DNA of 64,000 nt from a virus. Positions 51,307 to 59,771 of the stretch are shown here, in pieces. The notes beneath the pieces are model-generated. The model was not told where the DNA came from and did no database searches. It worked only from the letters and a program-made list of their open reading frames with translations. The translations under genes and the position numbers were made by a program. Within the stretch, counting starts at the first letter, position 1, and each line of letters starts with the position of its first letter. Location: the IMG/VR virus record IMGVR_UViG_3300034418_007342, positions 1 through 64,000 of that record; one strand, given 5' to 3'.

Positions 51307-52044
51307 ATGATAAGAAATATTCTTACATTTGGGGATAGTTTTACCTACGGCGAAGAACTGTCCGATAACAAAAGTGCCTGGCCTTATATTGTAGCAAGAA
51401 GATGTGATGCTACTGTGCAAAATTTTGCGACACCTGGAGGCAGCAATGATCAGATAGTAAGAAAATTTATAAGAGTATTATCTTCCGATAAAATACCGTT
51501 ACACAATTCTGTCCAGTTGAGTAAACAATTAATTATTATCGGTTGGAGTATTCCTGGAAGAACAGAATTCCATGACCAAGAAGGCTTTTTTGATGTATGG
51601 CCTGCTAGGTCAGGCAGGATTTGGATGGATCCTGTTTATAGTCATAGACATCAGTTAACAAAGTATGTTTCTCTTTACCACAATGACTCGTCATTCTATG
51701 AAAAATTTTTACAACAAATTATTATAGTTCAAACTCTTGCAAAGAATTATGGTTTAAAATGTCTTATGCTTAATATAATGCAAAATGACTATTATAAAAC
51801 AAAAACAGATTTTTTAACTGATCCAGATAATGGTGGTAATTCTGATATTGCATATGCAACTTTTGATGATTATGATAAAAAGATAGATAAAAAATTTTTT
51901 ATTGATTGGGGAGTCGGTGGAATGATGGAATGGGTCCCAGAAAACAGTCCCAAAGGCCCTAACGGACACTTTTTAGAACCTGGACACATAATTGTGGCAG
52001 CACACGTACATGAAGCTATTAGGAATCTCGGCTGGGTTTCATGA
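51307..52044 (+). CDS. SGNH/GDSL-hydrolase-like protein 3
   Basis: 245 residues. ILTFGDSFTYGEELSDNKSAWP is a textbook SGNH block I (GDSxxxG). FATPGGSNDQIVRKFI gives block II with Gly and Asn, LIIIGWSIPGR is block III-like, and GHFLEPGHIIVAAHVHEAI carries candidate His residues for block V in place of the usual DxxH. It is probably an esterase or acyltransferase. The last 35 nt overlap the carbamoyltransferase start. The GWS.P.R strand is also present in the protein at 37001 (GWSHPSR) and, as SWTFPGR, at 50462, so the three are one paralogous family. Confidence 0.65.
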   Translation: MIRNILTFGDSFTYGEELSDNKSAWPYIVARRCDATVQNFATPGGSNDQIVRKFIRVLSSDKIPLHNSVQLSKQLIIIGWSIPGRTEFHDQEGFFDVWPARSGRIWMDPVYSHRHQLTKYVSLYHNDSSFYEKFLQQIIIVQTLAKNYGLKCLMLNIMQNDYYKTKTDFLTDPDNGGNSDIAYATFDDYDKKIDKKFFIDWGVGGMMEWVPENSPKGPNGHFLEPGHIIVAAHVHEAIRNLGWVS

Positions 52045-53500
52045 CAGTGGCGTTACTGTGATTGATGACGGTGAAATTAAGTTTGCCGCACACAGTGAAC
52101 GCTATAGTAAAAAGAAGCACGATGAACATATCAATGATCAAATTCTATGTGAAGCACTCGGTTATGGGCAACCAGACTGTTTGGCATATTATGAACGTCC
52201 ATGGCTTAAAAAGATTAGACAAATCTACAGTGGACAATACGATTTAGCATTTGACACCACAACATTAACAGTTGGTGGATATTTAAACAAGCATAGTAGT
52301 ATACGCGGCTTACAGAAAATAAAGACACATACTTACAATCATCATCTTAGCCATGCGGCTGCAGGATTTCAAACATCACCTTATAACAAGGCAACCGTTG
52401 TAGTTATTGATGCTATAGGTGAATGGGACACTATCAGCATTTGGGCAGCAGAATACGATCGAAAAGGTCAAGCACAGTATCGCAAACTTTGGCGTCAACG
52501 TTACCCACATAGCATAGGTATGTTTTACAGTGCCATGACCAAACACGTGGGTCTAAAACCCATGGACGAAGAATACATCATGATGGGCATGGCAGCATAC
52601 GGTAGAGTACATTGGGATAACTTTATGAAAGCAAGATATGTTGCCAATGAGTCTACAGCCGAATTTAAAGAAAATCTGCACATAGGTGTAAATAGTGAGG
52701 AATGGATTAGAACTGAAGATTTCGATATCGCTGCAGGCGCACAGAGTTTGACAGAAAACTTAATTTATAATATAATGCGTAAGGCAAGAGATTTTGGATT
52801 CAGCAGTAATCTTGTTTACATGGGTGGGGTGGCACTTAACTGCCTTGCAAATAGAAACTTAGGAGCGTACTTTGAAAACATTTGGATTATGCCTAATCCT
52901 GGCGATGCTGGTAGTAGCCTTGGCGCCGCTGCTTTGGCCTATGGTCATCGTGTTAGCTGGACTAATGCTTTTCTTGGCCACAATATCGCTGGGGATTATC
53001 CTACCGTTCGTGCCCTTGATGCTCTTACTACAGATAAAATAGTAGGCATTGCATCTGGCAGAGCAGAATTTGGACCCAGAGCACTGGGTAATCGTAGTCT
53101 GCTTGCTGATCCCAGAGGACCTGATATCAAAGATAAGGTCAACGAAATAAAGCGCCGCCAAAAGTTTCGTCCATTTGCTCCAGTTATTTTGGAAGAACAA
53201 GCACAAGAATATTTCCATATGCCGCCGGGTTTTTCGAACAGTAGATATATGCAGGCTACTGCTTACTGTAGACATCCTGAACAATTTCCTGCTATAATAC
53301 ACCATGACGGTTCAAGCCGTGTCCAAACTGTGCCTGCTGATGGTACGGGTATTAGAGAGTTATTAGAAAAATGGTTTGTGTTAACGGGTTGTCCGATGTT
53401 ATTGAATACCAGTTTAAACATCAGAGGCGAGCCCATGGTCAACGACAGAGCAGATGCAGACAGGTTTGAACGACTATACGGAATTCGAGTTTTATCATGA
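52010..53500 (+). CDS. Carbamoyltransferase, NodU/TobZ/CmcH family
   Basis: 496 residues from the ATG at 52010; an upstream TTG gives a longer frame without family sequence. MKLLGISAGFHDSGVTVIDDG is the start of the Kae1-like domain of O-carbamoyltransferases, and NHHLSHAAAGF (near residue 110) supplies its metal-binding His pair. AIGEWDT and the late GRAEFGPRALGNRSLLADPR, RRQKFRPFAPVI, form the YrdC-like domain region and the conserved closing motifs. The family transfers a carbamoyl group from carbamoyl phosphate to hydroxyls of antibiotics, Nod factors and, in some phages, to hydroxymethylated bases. It is somewhat shorter than the usual 550-600. It overlaps dCMP deaminase by 4 nt. Confidence 0.9.
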   Translation: MKLLGISAGFHDSGVTVIDDGEIKFAAHSERYSKKKHDEHINDQILCEALGYGQPDCLAYYERPWLKKIRQIYSGQYDLAFDTTTLTVGGYLNKHSSIRGLQKIKTHTYNHHLSHAAAGFQTSPYNKATVVVIDAIGEWDTISIWAAEYDRKGQAQYRKLWRQRYPHSIGMFYSAMTKHVGLKPMDEEYIMMGMAAYGRVHWDNFMKARYVANESTAEFKENLHIGVNSEEWIRTEDFDIAAGAQSLTENLIYNIMRKARDFGFSSNLVYMGGVALNCLANRNLGAYFENIWIMPNPGDAGSSLGAAALAYGHRVSWTNAFLGHNIAGDYPTVRALDALTTDKIVGIASGRAEFGPRALGNRSLLADPRGPDIKDKVNEIKRRQKFRPFAPVILEEQAQEYFHMPPGFSNSRYMQATAYCRHPEQFPAIIHHDGSSRVQTVPADGTGIRELLEKWFVLTGCPMLLNTSLNIRGEPMVNDRADADRFERLYGIRVLS

Positions 53501-53934
53501 AAGAAAAACATAAACAGGCCTTTATGCGAACAGCAGAAGTATTTGCAGAATGTAGTACTGCTGTTCGTGCTAAAGTAGGTGCAATCATTGTCAAGGACGA
53601 CAGGATTATCAGTATTGGTTACAATGGTATGCCGTCAGGTTGGGATAACACCTGCGAAAACTTTGTAGGCTATGACAAAGGCGGCGAAGAAAGACTAAAC
53701 ACCAAGCCAGAGGTACTACATGCAGAAACAAACGCAATCGCTAAGTTGGCAAAAAGCACGGAAAGTGGTGATGGTGCTGTATTGTTTATTACTCATAGCC
53801 CGTGTTTGGACTGTGCAAAACTTGTTTATCAAAGTGGAATTCACAGTGTTTACTATCGCAGTCATTATCGTGATACTGCTGGAATTGAATTCCTTAAGAA
53901 ATCTGGAGTCCGAGTAGAACAGTTAGATGTTTGA
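53497..53934 (+). CDS. cd: dCMP deaminase
   Basis: 145 residues. The zinc site is complete: LHAETNAI (His, and Glu as proton shuttle) and HSPCLDCAKL (two Cys). ECSTAVRAKVGAII and SIGYNGMPSGWDNTC are the usual substrate-side motifs of phage deoxycytidylate deaminases. It converts dCMP to dUMP, feeding the thymidylate synthase encoded on the other strand at 58032-58931. It is coupled to the carbamoyltransferase by ATGA and overlaps the next gene by 8 nt. The length is short compared with T4 Cd (about 193). Confidence 0.93.
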   Translation: MKEKHKQAFMRTAEVFAECSTAVRAKVGAIIVKDDRIISIGYNGMPSGWDNTCENFVGYDKGGEERLNTKPEVLHAETNAIAKLAKSTESGDGAVLFITHSPCLDCAKLVYQSGIHSVYYRSHYRDTAGIEFLKKSGVRVEQLDV

Positions 53935-55750
53935 CGTATTTTATCAAGACCGTAAACCCAATCTTTTTGCATTTGAACAGCCTGCTGCAAGTTTAGAACA
54001 AGCGGCTGAACTGAGTCGTACTGAATACTTTTGGTACATACACGGCAATAACGATTATACAGGCTTTGACTTCGAATGGCAACCTCCACCATGGGAACGT
54101 GATCATGTACATGTATTTGCCAGTCAATGGCAACGTAATGCGGATGTTTACTTTGCTCGCAAGTGGACTGCTGGTAATCGAGAATGGCACTTCAGACAGG
54201 AACAGTCAGTTCGGCGTTTAGTGGACATGACCAAATGGTCTGTGCCCGAGTTGTGTGATACCGCAGATTTTGATTTTAGTTGGCATCCTGACACCATTGA
54301 ACCCGACTACGAATATAGATTTCCCACACAACACCAACGTGAAGGCGGACCTATATACAACGGCACTGCTGGTATAAAATATTCAAATAGCCAAAAGGTC
54401 CGTGCAAATGCTACACAGATATTTTACATGGATTTTCTTGATCCTGGCAGCGCAGAACGATACCAAAAACTGCAAGTACTGTATCCTGACATTAAACGAA
54501 CTAGATATGTGGATAATCATTTAACAGTTTTCAAACGTATCGTCAACTTAGCCACAACAGAGTTTGTTTGGATTACCAGCAGCATTTGTGATTACACAGA
54601 TTTTGACTTTACTTGGCATCCAGAAGAAAGTCAACGTGAAATGATTCACTGCTTTTACAGCGAAAGCCAAAAACGTGGTGATACATTTTTGATACATGTG
54701 CAAAGTTTTAAAAATCAAATGTATGATTTGGAGTTATTAGATTGGTTTAATGTAATCAATTATGTCGACACATTTCGTGTGCCCAGAGTAGAAATGCCTG
54801 TACATTATTATCAAGGTGATAATTTAGTTTCGGAAGTAAAGAACTATCAATTCACTGCACCATACGCTCTGTTTACCAATCAACCAAATCTTTATACTCA
54901 TTGGCATCCTTGCCTTTGGACCGAAAAAGATCGTATTGCAACAGCATTTAGCACTAGCAAGGCGGTGTGTGCCATACCCCGTGATGTAAAGGCACATTTA
55001 CGCACACAAATCTACGATTATCCCCACGTAGAGGACCGAGACGTACACTTTTTCGCTGAAGAACCGTTGGATATTATCTATATCAGTAATGGCGAACCCG
55101 ACGAACAATTTTATTTTGATTGGCTACAGGCCTGTGTCAATCCCAGTAGGCGTTACGTTGTAAAATGGGTTCGAGGTGTGAATGGTAGAACACAGGCCTA
55201 TCAGGCTGCTGCCCGAATGAGCGAAACTCCCTGGTTCTTTGCAATATTTGCCAAATTAAAAGCAGATCGAGATTTCGATTGGCGCTGGCAACCGGATTAT
55301 TGGCAACAGCCCAAGCACTATATTTTCCATGCACGTAATCCTATAAACGGTTTGGAGTATGGGCATCAAGCCATAATTGCTTATAACAAAAAATTAGTTT
55401 TGGCTAATAATGATCCAGGGTTAGATTTTACACTAACACAAGAACACGAAGTGGTTCCTATACTAAGTGGCGAAGCCATGTTTAACCAAAGTGCTTGGAT
55501 GACATGGCGTACTGCTTTCCGTGAAGTATTAAAACTACAGCAGTTTCAAGAGCAAACACCTACTGTAGAAAACAAACATAGACTAAACACTTGGTTGACC
55601 AAAGCCACTGGCCAGTACAGTGAATACTGCTTAAAAGGCGCACAAGATGCAGTCGATTATTATCGTGAAGTCAGTGGTGACTACGATAAACTAAAACTCA
55701 GTTACGATTGGCAGTGGTTACAAGAACGCTTTAACGCAGGTAACCCTTAA
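53927..55750 (+). CDS. Multi-repeat glycosyltransferase-like protein (607 aa)
   Basis: 607 residues built from repeats. The motif FDF.W(Q/H)P occurs four times (about residues 45, 114, 224, 450: FDFEWQP, FDFSWHP, FDFTWHP, FDWRWQP), each preceded by a T..(F/Y)(F/V)W-type strand. The last repeat (about 380-540) aligns with the single-domain protein at 37659: IYISNGEPDEQFYFDWLQ, AAARMSETPWFF, ARNPINGLEYG. The positions where that protein has DGDN are replaced here (HGNND, SSICD, FAKLK), so several repeats may be inactive and only bind. It runs into the end of the minus-strand aminotransferase gene by 20 nt. Confidence 0.5.
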   Translation: MFDVFYQDRKPNLFAFEQPAASLEQAAELSRTEYFWYIHGNNDYTGFDFEWQPPPWERDHVHVFASQWQRNADVYFARKWTAGNREWHFRQEQSVRRLVDMTKWSVPELCDTADFDFSWHPDTIEPDYEYRFPTQHQREGGPIYNGTAGIKYSNSQKVRANATQIFYMDFLDPGSAERYQKLQVLYPDIKRTRYVDNHLTVFKRIVNLATTEFVWITSSICDYTDFDFTWHPEESQREMIHCFYSESQKRGDTFLIHVQSFKNQMYDLELLDWFNVINYVDTFRVPRVEMPVHYYQGDNLVSEVKNYQFTAPYALFTNQPNLYTHWHPCLWTEKDRIATAFSTSKAVCAIPRDVKAHLRTQIYDYPHVEDRDVHFFAEEPLDIIYISNGEPDEQFYFDWLQACVNPSRRYVVKWVRGVNGRTQAYQAAARMSETPWFFAIFAKLKADRDFDWRWQPDYWQQPKHYIFHARNPINGLEYGHQAIIAYNKKLVLANNDPGLDFTLTQEHEVVPILSGEAMFNQSAWMTWRTAFREVLKLQQFQEQTPTVENKHRLNTWLTKATGQYSEYCLKGAQDAVDYYREVSGDYDKLKLSYDWQWLQERFNAGNP

Positions 55751-56837
55751 CTGTACTAACTACACGTTCTACTTCCGTATCTTCCATTTCTGGATAGATA
55801 GGTAAACTCAAACATTCAACACAGAACGCACTGGCTTCCCTGTATAACTCTGCTACGTAGTTAATATAGGGATAGCCCACAGGATATTCGTATAAAGGAC
55901 GTTCGTAGTGTACCTTTACTTCAATGCCTCTGGTAGTCATGTGTTTAAGTAAGCCACTACGGTCCACAGTTTTAATTACATACTTGTGCCAAGCATGTTC
56001 TGCACCTTCAGTTACTCGAGGTGTGTCTACAATGTCCCGAAGTTCTTGTGTATAGTAATTGGCTATCTGTTGGCGTCTTCGCTGCCACTGATCAAAATGC
56101 TCTAACTTAACCAACATTTGAGCGCAGTCTACTTCTGACATTTTACTGTTAGTGCCAGTTATGTCATGACTGTTGGTTTTGCCGTTGTCTCTGTAGTCAC
56201 GTATGGTTTTGGCATCTGCCAAATTGTCCACTAACACCATGCCACCTGATCCATAGTTGGGCAAGTTCTTTGTAGGATCAAAACTTAAAATGCTTACGTC
56301 TCCAAGACAGCCACTGGGCATGCCCCGATAACTTGCACCAAAACTCTGTGCAGCATCCTCGATAATTTTTATGTCTTTATTAAAAAATCTACAGATGTTG
56401 TAGAATCTGTCGTAGTCAACAACGTTGCCAAATATGTTTACGTACATTACTGCCTGTATGCCGGCAGCATCTATGGCATAGTCCATACTTTCCAAATTTA
56501 TCAGTGCTTGATCATCTGTGTCGCATAACACAGGTGTGTTGCCGTTTAATAACACAGCGTTTATTGTAGCAATAAAACTAATTGTAGGAATAATAATCTT
56601 TACAGGTTCTTGAAACAACAGTTGTTGTGCAAATACTAAAGCCTGTGTGCCGCTGCCTACTGCTACTGCATAACGTCTATGGCAACGTTTTGCTATTTCC
56701 TGTTCAAACTTTTGAGTATAGTCACCGTCCAGCATTTGTCCACTGGTGTAGACCTGATCTGTTACTGCTAACAGTTCTTCACGTAGGTTTTGATATTGAC
56801 GTGCTACGCCGGTAAAAGGGATAATTTGTGTTGCCAA
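55731..56837 (-). CDS. DegT/DnrJ/EryC1/StrS-family sugar aminotransferase
   Basis: 368 residues, the family's usual length. Start at TTG (56837), giving MATQIIPFTGVARQY. PLP-site motifs: VGSGTQALVFAQQ, IIPTISFIATINAVL, IIEDAAQSFGASYRG (Asp binding the pyridine N) and SFDPTKNLPNYGSGGM with Lys190 as Schiff-base lysine. Such enzymes transaminate keto-sugar nucleotides to amino sugars for polysaccharides. The SDR epimerase gene upstream overlaps by 34 nt and probably supplies the keto sugar. The C-terminus overlaps the plus-strand gene by 20 nt. Confidence 0.9.
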   Translation of the reverse strand: MATQIIPFTGVARQYQNLREELLAVTDQVYTSGQMLDGDYTQKFEQEIAKRCHRRYAVAVGSGTQALVFAQQLLFQEPVKIIIPTISFIATINAVLLNGNTPVLCDTDDQALINLESMDYAIDAAGIQAVMYVNIFGNVVDYDRFYNICRFFNKDIKIIEDAAQSFGASYRGMPSGCLGDVSILSFDPTKNLPNYGSGGMVLVDNLADAKTIRDYRDNGKTNSHDITGTNSKMSEVDCAQMLVKLEHFDQWQRRRQQIANYYTQELRDIVDTPRVTEGAEHAWHKYVIKTVDRSGLLKHMTTRGIEVKVHYERPLYEYPVGYPYINYVAELYREASAFCVECLSLPIYPEMEDTEVERVVSTVKGYLR

Positions 56838-57802
56838 AATTTACTTCCTACTAACCAAGCGTGATATCGTTCAAAACCTTGTTCTACATCTACTGTGGGG
56901 AAATAGCCTAAGTCTGCCTGTGCTCGTTCAATACTAAGTCTACCACGTTTGGGAAAGTTTAAGTCTCTATCTTGAACTTCGTAACTGCCACGACCTACAA
57001 TATCTATACAAAGTTGGGCAGCACCCTCTAACGTTAGCGCAATGGGATTACTGCGTGTGATGTTATAGATGTTGCCATTGGCTTTGGATTCTAATGCCGC
57101 CAATGCAATTCCTTTGGCAGTGTCGTCGACGTGTGTAAAGTCTAATACTTCCTGTGCGCCTTGTACTTGTAAGGTCTTGCCCTGTAATGCACTTAGCATG
57201 AACTTGCTGACTACTCTGTCGTCGACATCCAATTCACCATAGACTGCACTGGGACGAACAATAACATAGTCCATGCCTATGCGGCGTGCATAGTCTGCTA
57301 CAATTTGTTCGCCCGCTAATTTCATAATAGCGTACTGACCTTGTGGCGTACACTGTGCAGTTTCTGTGACAAAGTCTTGTTCAAAATCTCCATAGACCAT
57401 ACTGGAACTAATGTAGACAAACTTCTTTACACAATGATTTTTGCACTCTTCCAATAAGTTAATTAAACCAGTGATCATTACTTCACTGCCTACCACAGGA
57501 TTTTGTAGTACTACACGCTGTCTAGGAAAACTGGCAAGGTGTACTACCATCTTAGGGTGGAATGCCAACATCATATCTGAAATGCCTTTGCGATTTCTAA
57601 TATCAATGTTGTGTGTGTTACATCTTACTTTGCGTTTGCGTTCACGCTTTAAGTATTCAAGTTCATCTTTAGGAATAAAATTGTAATTGGTAAAACTGTC
57701 TATACCAAAACATGTATGTCCTTCTTGTTCTAGATATTTTACAACATTATGTCCAATGAATCCACTGGCACCAGTTACTAATACGTTCAATTGTTGCCCC
57801 AC
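56804..57802 (-). CDS. NAD-dependent sugar epimerase/dehydratase (extended SDR)
   Basis: 332 residues starting at GTG (57802). The NAD-binding Rossmann motif is VLVTGASGFIGHNVV (TGxxGxxG), HLASFPRQ is the following loop, YISSSMVYGDF is the catalytic strand, and QYAIMKLAGEQ provides the YxxxK pair. VRPSAVYG follows as the usual substrate strand. It acts on UDP- or GDP-sugars. With the downstream DegT aminotransferase it forms a two-step unit making an amino or epimerised sugar, a plausible feed for the phage's glycosyltransferases. It overlaps the small gene upstream by 16 nt. Confidence 0.92.
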   Translation of the reverse strand: MGQQLNVLVTGASGFIGHNVVKYLEQEGHTCFGIDSFTNYNFIPKDELEYLKRERKRKVRCNTHNIDIRNRKGISDMMLAFHPKMVVHLASFPRQRVVLQNPVVGSEVMITGLINLLEECKNHCVKKFVYISSSMVYGDFEQDFVTETAQCTPQGQYAIMKLAGEQIVADYARRIGMDYVIVRPSAVYGELDVDDRVVSKFMLSALQGKTLQVQGAQEVLDFTHVDDTAKGIALAALESKANGNIYNITRSNPIALTLEGAAQLCIDIVGRGSYEVQDRDLNFPKRGRLSIERAQADLGYFPTVDVEQGFERYHAWLVGSKFWQHKLSLLPA

Positions 57803-58035
57803 TTTAATTGAAAAAACGTAGCGTCTTCGTCTGATAGGATAGCTTCTACTCTACATCGGTAACCATAAGTTAACATACAATGTCCTATGTAAAACACAGG
57901 TCGTTCTACAGCATGCTCCATAACCCATTGTCCTTGTTCTGTTTCTTTTTCCCAGCGATACAAAGGTTCAGCCACATAAATTTCCGGGTCTTCTACATCG
58001 CCCATTGGAAATTCATAGACTTTAAGTTTTATCAT
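57787..58035 (-). CDS. Small conserved phage protein
   Basis: 82 residues from the ATG at 58035, which overlaps the thymidylate synthase TGA by 4 nt. An ORF beginning 29 codons further upstream lies wholly inside the synthase gene, so the shorter form is preferred. Motifs: [40 protein letters not shown], then YGYRCRVEA. Mixed strand-helix, acidic. I recall similar small proteins among marine T4-like phage nucleotide genes but not a function. It sits between td and the SDR gene. Confidence 0.65.
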   Translation of the reverse strand: MIKLKVYEFPMGDVEDPEIYVAEPLYRWEKETEQGQWVMEHAVERPVFYIGHCMLTYGYRCRVEAILSDEDATFFQLKWGNN

Positions 58036-58931
58036 ACTGCCATGTCTGCTCGAATCGGGGGGTGTGAGGTATAGCCAATGAGCTCGATATCCTCCATACC
58101 GAATGAATCTATCGTCTTGCATTCTGAATTTAGTTTTAGATGTGGAGCAGGTAATGGTTCACGCTCTAATTGTTCTTTTACTTGCTCTACATGGTTTAGG
58201 TATATATGTGCGTCGCCCAGCACGTGAACGAACTCTCCAACCGCTAAATCGCACACTTGTGCAATCATGTGCGTTAGTAAGGCATAAGACGCAATATTAA
58301 AAGGCACGCCTAAAAACATGTCACAACTGCGTTGATACATTTGGCAACTAAGTTTACCATCTGCAACATAGAACTGACTGAACACGTGGCAAGGAGGTAG
58401 TGCCATATCATCTAGTTCTGCTGGATTCCATGCAGTTAAAATATGTCTACGTCCATTAGGATCCTTTTTAATACCCTCAATCAAGTTTGCTAATTGATCT
58501 ACTTCACGATACACTAACTTACTGGGACCATCAAATACTTGATCCTTGGCTTGCCAATGACGCCATTGTACTCCATAGACTCTGCCTAGGTCTCCTTCAA
58601 ACTGTGGACCTCGGGGCGGAAACTTTTTGTATTTGTTTGTCCAATACGGAGCTGTGGCATTGGCAGTCCAGATGGTTGTCTTTTCAGACGCTCTACTACC
58701 ATGTAGTATCTCTCGTAGACGATTTTCGTCCCCTGAACCTTCAATGAACCACAGCAACTCTGAAACTACGCTCTTCCAGGCCAGTTTCTTTGTAGTGACA
58801 GCAGGAAAACCGTCAGCCAAGTTGTAGCGTTGTTGCATGCCAAACACACTGACAGTACCTGTACCTGTACGGTCTGTTTTAGTTACGCCATTGTCTAAAA
58901 CAAACCGGAGTGCATCTAAATAAGTTTTCAT
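58032..58931 (-). CDS. td: Thymidylate synthase (ThyA type)
   Basis: 299 residues from the ATG at 58931, which matches the family start [15 protein letters not shown]; the longer ORF is dismissed because its first 29 residues lie in the DHFR coding end. Motifs: [23 protein letters not shown] with nucleophile Cys181, [17 protein letters not shown] with Asn212, the residue that selects dUMP. It makes dTMP from dUMP with methylene-tetrahydrofolate. Unlike T4 td no intron interrupts it. A TTGACA/TATAAT promoter lies at 58938-58967, placing the start codon 6 nt after the -10. Confidence 0.97.
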   Translation of the reverse strand: MKTYLDALRFVLDNGVTKTDRTGTGTVSVFGMQQRYNLADGFPAVTTKKLAWKSVVSELLWFIEGSGDENRLREILHGSRASEKTTIWTANATAPYWTNKYKKFPPRGPQFEGDLGRVYGVQWRHWQAKDQVFDGPSKLVYREVDQLANLIEGIKKDPNGRRHILTAWNPAELDDMALPPCHVFSQFYVADGKLSCQMYQRSCDMFLGVPFNIASYALLTHMIAQVCDLAVGEFVHVLGDAHIYLNHVEQVKEQLEREPLPAPHLKLNSECKTIDSFGMEDIELIGYTSHPPIRADMAV

Positions 58932-58937
58932 AACTGT

Positions 58938-58967
58938 ATTATACTGACAAGGGCCTGAAAATGTCAA
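58938..58967 (-). promoter_or_regulatory. Perfect sigma70 promoter inside the DHFR gene end, driving td
   Basis: Minus strand: TTGACA (58967-58962), an 18-nt spacer and TATAAT (58943-58938). Both hexamers are exact. Only 6 nt (ACAGTT) separate the -10 from the td ATG at 58931, so the message would be leaderless. Part of the element overlaps the DHFR stop codon region. Confidence 0.7.
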
Positions 58968-59445
58968 CGTTTTTGTAAACAGTCCAAGTACATTTTCCGT
59001 CTTGACTGGGCCAAGCACCCATTGCTCGCATCATCAAAGTCATCTTACGCATGTCTATTTTGACATCACTTTTGAATTGACTTTTGAAATGAGTAACGTG
59101 CATTTCGTCAATAATGTCTTTACAGGAGAGGATAATCTCAGGACCACCGATTATCCAAATGTGCTTATTGGGATGACGTTTTTGCAGTAACGGAACTTGC
59201 TCGACTAAATTACCCTTGACTGTGCCGGCAGTATAAAGTGGACGATTGGTTGCTACATACGTTATTCGATTTTTCAAAGGCTTAGGCATTTTAGGATCAT
59301 CGTATGTACGTCTGCCCATTACTACAACATGTCCTTCTGTTTGCTTTTTAAAATACTGCATGTCTTCACTGTGGTGCGGCCATGGGAGGCTACCTCGGAA
59401 TCCCATGCCACCCCAGGTGTCGACGGCAAATATTGCTTTAATCAT
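58939..59445 (-). CDS. frd: Dihydrofolate reductase
   Basis: 168 residues. [22 protein letters not shown] is the folate/NADPH N-terminus, [13 protein letters not shown] the nucleotide-binding motif, ITYVATNRP the next strand and [10 protein letters not shown] the GG bulge. It reduces dihydrofolate produced by the neighbouring thymidylate synthase, completing the dTMP cycle. In T4 frd and td are also adjacent. It is joined to the gene upstream by ATGA. The td promoter overlaps its 3' end. Confidence 0.95.
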   Translation of the reverse strand: MIKAIFAVDTWGGMGFRGSLPWPHHSEDMQYFKKQTEGHVVVMGRRTYDDPKMPKPLKNRITYVATNRPLYTAGTVKGNLVEQVPLLQKRHPNKHIWIIGGPEIILSCKDIIDEMHVTHFKSQFKSDVKIDMRKMTLMMRAMGAWPSQDGKCTWTVYKNVDIFRPLSV

Positions 59446-59771
59446 AAGTTAGAAAGTATTCTATCTGTCTCGGGCTGGATTGCCTGCTCAACCAGATCTA
59501 CATCAACATAGAAATCTACATTAGCAATATATTGATCAAGTTCTTCTAATTTTTTACTAACATGGTGCTCGATCTCATCGGGATCGGCACCTTCAGATAA
59601 TATATGTTTGATATCAATATTTACTTCAGTGCCATCTTTAAGATGTACTATTAAACGTTCTAATACGTGTACCGGTACTTCTTTTTTCTCTACGTCCTTG
59701 AGAATCTCACGCCATGCTTTTTTATTGTTTAAGTTAAGCCGTTTTGGCTTTGGCTTTTTTCCTTGGGGCAT
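59442..59771 (-). CDS. Conserved hypothetical phage protein
   Basis: 109 residues from the ATG at 59771; a GTG 4 codons upstream is possible. Basic N-terminus (MPQGKKPKPKRLNLNNKKAW), then an ordered domain: VPVHVLERLIVHLKDGTEVNIDIKHILSEG, IEHHVSKKLEELDQYI, closing FYVDVDLVEQAIQPETDRIL. It looks like a small alpha/beta protein with a basic tail, perhaps nucleic-acid binding. It is conserved, by recollection, in marine T4-like phages without known role. It overlaps the next gene's end by 38 nt and ends in ATGA with frd. Confidence 0.62.
   Translation of the reverse strand: MPQGKKPKPKRLNLNNKKAWREILKDVEKKEVPVHVLERLIVHLKDGTEVNIDIKHILSEGADPDEIEHHVSKKLEELDQYIANVDFYVDVDLVEQAIQPETDRILSNL

Noticed and set aside
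58032-58931. Thymidylate synthase homologue as a dCMP or dUMP hydroxymethylase making modified DNA
   Set aside because: The dUMP-selecting Asn212 and the usual synthase motifs are intact. A plain thymidylate synthase next to DHFR explains the data.
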